DNA from: an uncultured Lachnospiraceae bacterium
GTDB lineage: Bacteria > Bacillota > Clostridia > Lachnospirales > Lachnospiraceae
Reading direction: 5' to 3'
Length of the DNA stretch: 13,495 bases
Assembly (NCBI GenBank): GCA_902772565.1
Contig: CACYBJ010000152.1
Location: 1 to 13,495 of the forward strand
Shown: in pieces, positions 7,471-13,495 of the stretch
Position numbering within the stretch: position 1 is the first letter of the stretch
How the letters are laid out: each line of letters starts with the position of its first letter
The notes under the pieces: generated by a model
Databases searched by the model: none
What the model was told of the DNA's origin: nothing
Seen by the model: the letters and a program-made list of their open reading frames with translations, nothing else
Translations under genes and position numbers: made by a program

Positions 7471-7986
7471 TCAGTTACCTTTAAGATTAATGGAATCTAC
7501 CAATGCATCTGCCTCGTCATAGCCCTTTGACATGCCTGCATTAATATCTGTCAGTGCCTGTTTTGCTTCGGCCATTTTTTCTTTCATCTGCTCGGGATAT
7601 TTAAGAAAAACGGTGTACAGCTCATTTATGGATTTCTGTTCCTTTTCAAAATTTTCCTGGAGGAAAGCGAAGGATACAACGGAGTTCATATCCGCCACCA
7701 GCCTTCTGTACTTGAAATCCAGATTTCCGTCGGCATTTTCATAGTAGGTAATGTCCTCTATGACCGTGTCGATGCAGGTCTTGTACTGACTTCTGTAGGT
7801 CTGCTGAATTGTTTTGGTTGCATCAATGTAAAGTGCAATGAAAATGATAAGAGCCAGCGTTGTGATGATGGCAATTATGATTGCCCTTATCATCTTGCGC
7901 TTCATGATAAACTCCTGACCGTTGTCACGGGAGGTATATTCTATCATGCTTCTCGCATCATTCAGTTTTTTGTTCTTCTTGGCCAT
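7471..7986 (-). CDS. Single-pass membrane protein of unknown function (171 aa)
   Basis: I do not recognise this family. Residues 1-31 are polar and basic (MAKKNKK, KRKMIR). Residues 33-54 are one strongly hydrophobic segment. By the positive-inside rule the N-terminus is cytoplasmic and residues 55-171 lie outside. The outer part is predicted helical, with Tyr/Asp/Glu-rich stretches (YRSQYKTCIDTVIEDITYYEN) and a C-terminal helix from about 110 to 168. It has no cleavable signal and no catalytic motif. The ATG at 7986 has AGAGGA about ten bases upstream. The gene overlaps the end of the signal peptidase gene by 29 bases, so translation is probably coupled. Its position suggests a membrane partner or substrate-recruiting factor for the peptidase/AAA+ machine, by inference. 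Residue composition gives no sign of transfer or decay. Confidence 0.8.
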   Translation of the reverse strand: MAKKNKKLNDARSMIEYTSRDNGQEFIMKRKMIRAIIIAIITTLALIIFIALYIDATKTIQQTYRSQYKTCIDTVIEDITYYENADGNLDFKYRRLVADMNSVVSFAFLQENFEKEQKSINELYTVFLKYPEQMKEKMAEAKQALTDINAGMSKGYDEADALVDSINLKGN

Positions 7987-8698
7987 TTTCGGCTGTTTCC
8001 TCTGTAATTGAAGTTGTATTTTGCTCCGTTAAGGATTCTTCGGTTTCCGAAGCCCGGCTCCTAGCCAGGAATTCCTCCACGGCTTCCCGCTTGAGTCTTT
8101 CGATCATCTCTTCACGGGTCTCTCCTGACTTTCCTGTGGCTGTTTCACCCTTTTCTTCCCGGTCATTAAGAACCTTACGCCAGGTTTCAGCCAGAGTCTT
8201 TACTTCATAGACTGCAATGAAAAACATGGGTAGTATAACCAGAAGAAACAGCAGTTTCTTCCTGTCGGCAAAGGAGCCGATCCACTTATAAAACCTTAGT
8301 TTTTTTACAAACTTGCCTTCTATCTGGGAAGCTTTTACGGGGTAGATATCGGCGGTATCTGCCGCATCGCCTTTCGTTTTATAACTTCCGTCAGGATTTA
8401 TCCCCACTATTCTGTGGGTTACCAGCATTCCTTTTATTTCAGGGTCTTCCGAATAAAAGGATATAATGTCATTTACGGCATATTCCTTAGCCGTCTCATC
8501 TACCAGAATGAACTCTCCCACATGAATGGAAGGCTCCATGCTTCCGGTTACTACTTTAAGAACGCATTTTCCAAAAACGGGTACTGTCTTGCCTTTGCTT
8601 GTAAGTACCATTACGCGTATGGTAAATACCAGTACGGCTATAAGCAAAAGGGACAGTATAATGTCAAGGATCCTGCGAATCAATGTTTTGGTTTTCAT
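7958..8698 (-). CDS. SipW-type (S26B) signal peptidase I with long cytoplasmic tail
   Basis: This 246-residue membrane protease has TM1 at about 11-31, the catalytic Ser53 in TGSMEPS, the catalytic His95 in VTHRIVG and the conserved KGDAADTAD block (Asp111, Asp117). A second TM lies at about 148-164. His in place of Lys marks the ER/SipW type (S26B), not the ordinary bacterial Lys type. Such enzymes cleave signal peptides of selected exported proteins; Bacillus SipW processes TasA and TapA. After TM2 comes an atypical tail of about 80 residues, rich in Glu, Lys and Thr, containing LKREAVEEFLAR (202-213). The upstream peptidase has a similar motif. The ATG at 8698 has AGAGG eight bases upstream, inside the end of the preceding gene, with a 5-base gap. 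The 3' end overlaps the next gene by 29 bases. The gene lies in the AAA+ operon, so its substrates may be handled by that machine. Confidence 0.9.
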   Translation of the reverse strand: MKTKTLIRRILDIILSLLLIAVLVFTIRVMVLTSKGKTVPVFGKCVLKVVTGSMEPSIHVGEFILVDETAKEYAVNDIISFYSEDPEIKGMLVTHRIVGINPDGSYKTKGDAADTADIYPVKASQIEGKFVKKLRFYKWIGSFADRKKLLFLLVILPMFFIAVYEVKTLAETWRKVLNDREEKGETATGKSGETREEMIERLKREAVEEFLARSRASETEESLTEQNTTSITEETAENGQEEQKTE

Positions 8699-8703
8699 CA
8701 GGA

Positions 8704-11172
8704 TTACCTCTCACCCAGGGCCTGTTTAAGCTCGCGCTCTTTTTCGGCCTTTGTCATGGATTTAAGTTTTCTTCTGATGCGCTCTCTTAAGCTTACGCGA
8801 TATTTCTTGTAAAGTTCTTTCATCTGCTTATTGATAGCAGCAGTCTCTTCGGCTGTACGCTTCGGAGGTGTGTAAGCCGGTTTCGGCTTGTTCTTTGCTT
8901 CTTTTCTCTTCTTAAGCTTGAACTTTATGTCGGCAATATCACGCCTGATTCGGTATTTGGTATCGGGAGCGTATTTCCGGTAGTAAACCTCCACATGCTC
9001 TCGTTCTTCTCTGTTTCTCTTTTCTTCCTCTGCATGATGTGCCCGTTCCGCAAGAATTCTCTTGTAGTCCGGATTGTCTGTATTCTTCGGAATGTAACCG
9101 AATACTATAAACAGAAGTTTCATAAAGAGACGGGCAAGAACGTAAATCGGATTCCTTGAGTATTCTCTGAAAATCTTCTCAACAGGCTTCTGCTCGTAGA
9201 ACTGTCTTTCTGCTTTGAGTCTCTGAGCTCTTTCCTCTTCGCGTCTTTCCTTCTCGCGCTTCTGCTGTTCCACCTTCATGCGGGCAGCAACCGTACGCGG
9301 GTCGTTCAGATCGTCGTCCGACTTCATAACTGCAGCAGCAACTTCGATTTCCTCTTCGGATACAGTACTTTCTTCCTGCTCCGGAATCTCTTCCTTGAAG
9401 ATATCGACTGCGCTTTCTTCGCCTTCTTCGGCAGATTCGGCAAAGTTCTCTTCGATATTGTGAAGAAGTTCCTGGTCGGCAGCCTTGGCTGCTTCCTCTG
9501 CCTCTTTACGGGCTTTAACTTCTTCCATAGCATTTACTGCTTCTTCGATTTCATCACCGGTTACGCGGCTGTAGGCAGTTTCACGCTCGAATTTTTCTTT
9601 CTTTTTGTCCTCTGCGGCAGCATCATAGCCGGCAGCATCTGCAAGATCTGTTCTGATAGCGGATTTCTGTTCGGCAATACGTGCCTTCTCGGCAGCGATA
9701 CGTTCCTCTTCCTCACGCTTCTTACGGGCTTCTTCTTCAAGACGCCTTTTTTCTTCCAGTCTTGCAAGTCTTTCCGCTTCCAGTCTTGCTCTTTCCCGTT
9801 CTTCGGCTTCCATTTCAAGACGCCTTTTTTCGAGCATTTCCTGAATGCGTTTTGCTTCTTCTTCTTTTTCGCGCTTGATTCGCTCCCGCTCTTCTCTTTT
9901 GGCTTCTTCGATTCTGCGCTTCTCTTCCAGACGGGCTTCTCTTTCCTGCCTTCTTCTTTCCGCTTCTTCTTCGGCAGCGATTTTAGCCTGTCTTTCTTCT
10001 TCAAGTTCGGCGTAGTAATTACGCTCGATCTCGATGGCTTTATTTATCTGTTCGAAAATGTCATCGGAGTCTTCCGGTATGGTCTTAACGAAGGCCTGCT
10101 CGCCTTCTACCGCTACGTAGCCCACGGCTTCATCTGCATGAAGCTCGTAGTTACCGGTAAGAAGTTCTCTGCCGTATTTCTTAACAACCTTAGGTGCCAC
10201 GGGCTTGAGTTTTTTGGTTCCAAGCTCGATAGCCGCACCGCCCGCCTCTTCGTCTTTTTCCATATAGGATTTAAACAAAAGAAGGTTGCAGGCAACGATA
10301 CGGTACATATCCTGCAGATAATCCTGCTCCGGTTTAAGAGCCGTATCTTCAATATTGATTTCGTAGCCGGCATTCTCATAGCCGAGAATGTATTGCCAGA
10401 GTGTAAGACAACCCTTAAGATCGACATTCTTCATAATAGCGTTGGTACGCATGATAGGTGGTCTTACAAAGTCTTTTCCGAGGGTCTGACAGAGTTCGGA
10501 ACCTTTATAGCCCTCAATGGCTTTCTTAAGTTTCTCAACTCGCTGCCAGATGGTATAACCCTGATCGTTTTTGGTCTCCAGGCTCTTGGTGGTATCAATG
10601 GAAAGCTTAAGGCGCATTGCCTGGCCGCTGGCATCTTCCACTTCCGTATCGAAATCCAGAGTGTACAACTCCTCATCCTTGGATACCTGTGAGAGCTTTT
10701 CGTAACGGGTCATAATGAAGATGTAAAGCCTATCTATAAGGGTGTTTACGAATCGGTTTTCGTAGGTCGCAAGGCTCTCTTCTTTATGAATATTCAGGAT
10801 TTTTGACGGGGTAATCTTTCCCGTCTTTTTGTCTATGCTCTGAATCAGATCCGTGTGCTGAGCCAGATGCTTAACCGACTCCACGGTAATCTTCTTCGAA
10901 AGCGCTATGGGAACTATTTCTTCAACATCAATAATGGTCCTGCTGGGATTTCTGACTACATTGTCAACATAGACGATGCCGTTTTCGATGGCTTCGACCC
11001 ATGATACATCAATGGCCTTCTCCATCAGCTTACGGTTCAGTGACACAGTACTGCCACTGCCCTTAAGCAAAGAGTCCATAAGCCGGGCAAGATCATTCTG
11101 ACCCAGCGAATCCATCGACTCTTTAAATTCGTCATACCAACTGTTATAGCTGTTGTTCAATGCAGTTACCAA
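8704..11172 (-). CDS. DUF2357/McrC-associated-like protein with long charged helix
   Basis: This 822-residue protein is the partner of the adjacent AAA+ ATPase. Residues 70-160 (NPSRTIIDVEEIVPIAL, then SKILNIHKEESLATYENRFV) resemble DUF2357, a family that accompanies McrB-like ATPases and is often joined to a PD-(D/E)xK nuclease. I see no convincing nuclease motif here. Residues 380-505 are an almost uninterrupted Glu/Arg/Lys/Ala helix (coiled coil or ER/K single helix). Residues 505-660 are acidic and Ala-rich. A short hydrophobic helix lies at 673-696 (NPIYVLARLFMKLLFIVFGY), perhaps membrane-associated, followed by a strongly basic C-terminus (700-822). The start is TTG at 11172, 6 bases past the ATPase stop, with no clear ribosome site, so translation is probably coupled. 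TTG at 11160 is an alternative. The family match is by eye and moderate. A structural link between the ATPase and the membrane or the peptidases is inferred. Confidence 0.75.
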   Translation of the reverse strand: MVTALNNSYNSWYDEFKESMDSLGQNDLARLMDSLLKGSGSTVSLNRKLMEKAIDVSWVEAIENGIVYVDNVVRNPSRTIIDVEEIVPIALSKKITVESVKHLAQHTDLIQSIDKKTGKITPSKILNIHKEESLATYENRFVNTLIDRLYIFIMTRYEKLSQVSKDEELYTLDFDTEVEDASGQAMRLKLSIDTTKSLETKNDQGYTIWQRVEKLKKAIEGYKGSELCQTLGKDFVRPPIMRTNAIMKNVDLKGCLTLWQYILGYENAGYEINIEDTALKPEQDYLQDMYRIVACNLLLFKSYMEKDEEAGGAAIELGTKKLKPVAPKVVKKYGRELLTGNYELHADEAVGYVAVEGEQAFVKTIPEDSDDIFEQINKAIEIERNYYAELEEERQAKIAAEEEAERRRQEREARLEEKRRIEEAKREERERIKREKEEEAKRIQEMLEKRRLEMEAEERERARLEAERLARLEEKRRLEEEARKKREEEERIAAEKARIAEQKSAIRTDLADAAGYDAAAEDKKKEKFERETAYSRVTGDEIEEAVNAMEEVKARKEAEEAAKAADQELLHNIEENFAESAEEGEESAVDIFKEEIPEQEESTVSEEEIEVAAAVMKSDDDLNDPRTVAARMKVEQQKREKERREEERAQRLKAERQFYEQKPVEKIFREYSRNPIYVLARLFMKLLFIVFGYIPKNTDNPDYKRILAERAHHAEEEKRNREEREHVEVYYRKYAPDTKYRIRRDIADIKFKLKKRKEAKNKPKPAYTPPKRTAEETAAINKQMKELYKKYRVSLRERIRRKLKSMTKAEKERELKQALGER

Positions 11173-11178
11173 AAAGAT

Positions 11179-12759
11179 TTAGAACAGCTTCTGGAGTCTT
11201 TCCAGATATGCTACTGATTCCTTCATCTTTCCCTTTCCGAAGGACTTGTTAATATAAGTAACCAGTTCCTTAAGTTCGTCTCTTAACATTGCAAGGTTAA
11301 GGGATTCAAACTTTCTGAAGATCTTGGTTGCAAGTACATAATCGATACCCTCAAGCTCCTCGCCGCCGCAGGCAACGTATACAGGAACGAAAAGTCCCAT
11401 CTGCTTGATGATACGGTTACCGAATGCAACTCTCAGTTTTTCAATTACCCAAAGGTCAAGCTGCTGTATCTTCTTCATGCTTTCCTGAGAGATAGGATAC
11501 ATCTCCCAAGCTTCTTCGAAGAGCATATTCAGGTGACTGAAACTGATGTTGATTGAATCTGTGTCAGGTGCGTCGAATGCGATACCCTTAGCATCCAGGT
11601 TGATCGGCTGAGCACGGTCGTAAACCTTATCGGAAATAGCATAGGTCGAATCATCGTTATTAGCTGTTCCGATGTACCAGATGTTCTGTGAAATCTTGAG
11701 TCGTCCCTTATCAAGAAGTTCCGGGTCGGTGCTCCATACGTTAGGAACAAGATCCAGCTCCCATTCATCTGCGTTAGGCATTTCAAGAATTGAAAGCATT
11801 TCCGCAAAGTAGTACTCGATACGGGCGATATTCATTTCGTCGAGAAGGATAAGGTTAACGTTATCGTTGTAACCTGCCGCATATATTCTCTTTAATACTT
11901 CCGTTTCGTTGAAGTTCTTTGTGAATTCGTTGAAGTAACCGAAAAGCTCGGTTCTGTCTCGCCATGACGGCTGAACGGATGCAATGGTCGTATCCACTCC
12001 CAGGAATTTACCGAAGGAGTAAGGAAGCGAAGTTTTACCTGTACCGGAAATACCCTGTAAGATAATGAGCTTTGTGGAAGCCATGCCGGCTACGAAAAGT
12101 CTGACTATCTTAGGCTCATAGTACAGATGCATCTTGGAGCAGGCAAAGTTTCTGAATCTGTCGCAGAACTCTTCAAGCGTAACAAGGTTGTCATACTCAG
12201 GCGGTGTGTAGGTCTTGTAGAAGTTGTCCACTTCGAAGAGCTTGGAGAAACGATGATCGGTTGTTACAAATACGCCGTCTTCCGCAGCCGCTGCTGCTTC
12301 TCCCGCTCCCTCTTCGCCTTCTTCACCGGTTCCCATACCTTCGGCACCGGCGGCAAGAGGAAGAGCCTTTCCACCCGGAAGTCCTATCTGAGCAACCTTC
12401 ATTGCCATGATTTCGTCCTTCTCGCGAGCCATCTTCATAACTCTGCGCTGTAAGAGAGCAATCTCTTCCAGAAGGTCCTCGTTACTCACAATTGAATGTC
12501 TGAAGCGGATGTACTTTCTGATGGCAAAAAGTATGATGAAAATTATCAGAGCATAAATTGCCACCACAACGATGATTGCAAGGATTGCAAGCACCCATCC
12601 GACCGCACCGAATTCAACGGAGTAGGCCTTAAAGATTGTTATGTAATTCTTAATGTCAAATATCTTCGCGAAACCCCTGCCGATGCCCGAGAAAACAATC
12701 TGGAATCCTTTAAGCATCTCTGAGATAAATGCGAAAAACCATCTTAAAAAAGCGCCCAT
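11179..12759 (-). CDS. Membrane-anchored McrB-like AAA+ ATPase
   Basis: In this 526-residue protein, residues 1-35 are amphipathic and aromatic (possible in-plane helices). Residues 50-80 are a long membrane segment followed by RKYIRFRH, which places the rest in the cytoplasm. A short coiled coil (92-120) and a Gly/Ala/Glu linker (126-162) come next. The AAA+ domain (about 210-500) has Walker A GISGTGKTS (236-244), the McrB-type QPSWRDRTELFGYFN (263-277), Walker B LILLDEMN (303-310, Asp307 and Glu308), sensor 1 GTANNDDST (364-372) and ISDKVYDRA (375-383, candidate arginine finger Arg382). The C-terminal GNRIIKQMG..LATKIFRKFES also fits the McrB group. The E. coli McrB NTAD motif is not kept, so GTP use is not implied. 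McrB is normally soluble, so the membrane anchor is unusual. The ATG at 12759 has AAGGAG nine bases upstream. Six bases separate it from the DUF2357-like gene. Confidence 0.9.
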   Translation of the reverse strand: MGAFLRWFFAFISEMLKGFQIVFSGIGRGFAKIFDIKNYITIFKAYSVEFGAVGWVLAILAIIVVVAIYALIIFIILFAIRKYIRFRHSIVSNEDLLEEIALLQRRVMKMAREKDEIMAMKVAQIGLPGGKALPLAAGAEGMGTGEEGEEGAGEAAAAAEDGVFVTTDHRFSKLFEVDNFYKTYTPPEYDNLVTLEEFCDRFRNFACSKMHLYYEPKIVRLFVAGMASTKLIILQGISGTGKTSLPYSFGKFLGVDTTIASVQPSWRDRTELFGYFNEFTKNFNETEVLKRIYAAGYNDNVNLILLDEMNIARIEYYFAEMLSILEMPNADEWELDLVPNVWSTDPELLDKGRLKISQNIWYIGTANNDDSTYAISDKVYDRAQPINLDAKGIAFDAPDTDSINISFSHLNMLFEEAWEMYPISQESMKKIQQLDLWVIEKLRVAFGNRIIKQMGLFVPVYVACGGEELEGIDYVLATKIFRKFESLNLAMLRDELKELVTYINKSFGKGKMKESVAYLERLQKLF

Positions 12760-12887
12760 TAAACTTAGCTCCTTTTTCGGATTTTCTATTTATTTCTTCA
12801 TTCCCCTAACGTACTCCCGGTGGAAGTACTGCGGTTTCCGAATGAAACCGCTGAAATAACCTGCGGCGTTAACCGCTGTATTACTTT
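12760..12887 (-). promoter_or_regulatory. Structured gap between first signal peptidase and AAA+ gene
   Basis: This gap holds a perfect 8-bp hairpin (12831-12838/12844-12851, GCGGTTTC/GAAACCGC). Next to it is a weaker hairpin built from GTACTcCC/GGaAGTAC (about 12811-12829), and GCGG/CCGC arms lie at about 12863-12876. No T-tract follows on the minus strand, so these do not form an intrinsic terminator. They may process or partly attenuate the operon mRNA, or mark a promoter region that I cannot resolve. The AAGGAG ribosome site of the ATPase gene lies at 12769-12774. Confidence 0.45.
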
Positions 12888-13495
12888 TTACTCTTTGTCG
12901 GCGGATGCATCTGCTTCGGCAGATGCCGTACTTACCGCCTCTTCTGCAGAACCTGCAAGGCTGCCTGCATCTTCGATTACGGATGCTGCGGCACTTTCAA
13001 CTGCATTTGCCGCCTTTTCGGCCTCCTCGTTAGCACCGGCCTGCGCCTGTTTTGCAAGGTACTCTTCCACGGCCTTTCTCTTGATTTCCTCTTCCTCGGC
13101 CTCTGTCATGGAAGGCTTTCTTACCTCTATAAGAGTGACGATGAACTTGTAAAGCTCGATCAGGAAGAAAATGGCCATCGGAATAACGATGCAGATGAAG
13201 AATCCCTTCTTGGTACGAAGGAAGTTCATGGCTTTGCCGCCGCCGATGACTCTGCCCTTGGTCCATTTACCGATGACGTCGGCAGCAACTACCTCGCCCT
13301 CATCATTGCCCGGGTTATTATCACCTCGTGTAATGAAAGATAATCTGTTATCTTCATTCTTTACTTCAACAATACGGTGGGTATTCTTTACTCTTTCACC
13401 GTTAATCATTGTATAGTAAGTGATTACATCATCCTTCTTCAGATCCATCAAGTCGACCTCTTTTACAATAATAAGGTCACCCGAATTAAATGTCG
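12888..13495 (-). CDS. SipW-type (S26B) signal peptidase I, C-terminal part (5' end off window)
   Basis: The frame stays open to the right window edge, with 201 visible codons before the stop. The first visible residues are TFNSGDLIIVKEVD, the block that follows the catalytic GSMEP in this family, so the catalytic Ser and TM1 lie just outside. TTG/ATG codons at 13451 and 13448 are internal, not the start. Visible active-site elements are the His of NTHRIVEV and the Asp block RGDNNPGND. A membrane segment (GFFICIVIPMAIFFLIELY) follows. After it comes a cytoplasmic tail of about 80 residues: an EEEIKRKAVEEYLAK helix, then an Ala/Ser/Glu-rich, low-complexity end. The tail motif resembles that of the second peptidase at 7958-8698. 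The gene precedes the AAA+ ATPase by 128 bases. Two peptidases of the same unusual type flanking one ATPase pair suggest that they serve one process. Confidence 0.87.
   Translation of the reverse strand, partial: TFNSGDLIIVKEVDLMDLKKDDVITYYTMINGERVKNTHRIVEVKNEDNRLSFITRGDNNPGNDEGEVVAADVIGKWTKGRVIGGGKAMNFLRTKKGFFICIVIPMAIFFLIELYKFIVTLIEVRKPSMTEAEEEEIKRKAVEEYLAKQAQAGANEEAEKAANAVESAAASVIEDAGSLAGSAEEAVSTASAEADASADKE

Noticed and set aside
9460..10692. 410-residue open frame on the plus strand
   Set aside because: It is antisense to the charged-helix gene. Its Phe/Leu-rich composition is the mirror of Glu/Lys/Arg codons. It has no supporting ribosome site, and the minus-strand frame is clearly the real gene.
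8704..12759. Classical McrBC restriction system
   Set aside because: The ATPase is membrane-anchored and lacks the NTAD motif, the partner has no visible nuclease motif, and the neighbours are signal peptidases.
13446..13451. TTG/ATG at 13451 and 13448 as the start of the right-edge gene
   Set aside because: The frame continues upstream with TFNSGDLIIVKEVD, which matches the sequence after the catalytic serine of S26 peptidases. The gene therefore begins outside the window.
1..13495. CRISPR array, tRNA, rRNA, insertion sequence or prophage genes
   Set aside because: I saw no regularly spaced repeats, transposase or integrase motifs, or cloverleaf-like sequences on either strand. This was a reading by eye, so a small RNA could be missed.

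Overview
The window is a block of minus-strand genes, all read right to left. It looks like a mid-GC Gram-positive Clostridia chromosome, probably Lachnospiraceae (Butyrivibrio-like). That assignment is inferred from signal peptides, membrane anchors followed by short basic tails, SipW-type signal peptidases, frequent TTG starts and AGGAG-type ribosome sites. No mobile element, CRISPR array or stable RNA gene was found. No plus-strand frame looks like a real gene.

Right block (13495 to about 7035) is a probable operon. In transcription order it holds: the 3' part of a SipW-type signal peptidase cut by the window edge; a membrane-anchored McrB-like AAA+ ATPase; an 822-residue partner whose N-terminal third resembles the DUF2357/McrC-associated family and whose remainder is a very long charged helix; a second, complete SipW-type signal peptidase; an overlapping single-pass membrane protein; and, after a hairpin-rich gap, a 74-residue coiled-coil protein. 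A strong intrinsic terminator follows at 7035-7066. Both peptidases carry cytoplasmic tails with a similar motif (KR/E-A-V-E-E-Y/F-L-A). I infer a membrane-bound AAA+ machine tied to the two peptidases, not a classical McrBC restriction system. This is the most novel part of the window.

Middle block (about 6884 to 2660) is a second probable operon. It encodes a secreted, membrane- or wall-anchored family 3 glycosidase of the NagZ type, a Tyr/Ser phosphatase with the HCxxGKDRTG signature, and a STAS domain fused to an aminoglycoside/choline-kinase-like fold. It ends at an intrinsic terminator at 2661-2683. The phosphatase and the STAS-kinase could form a small phospho-signalling pair beside a cell-wall recycling enzyme.

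Left block (2512 to beyond base 1) is one long open frame: an exported class 3-type lipase with a large helical C-terminal region, a membrane anchor and an acidic cytoplasmic tail that runs off the window. A candidate extended -10 promoter lies just upstream.

There is no gene-free stretch over 300 bases. The gaps (2513-2694, 6885-7109, 7335-7470, 12760-12887) are described in the features.
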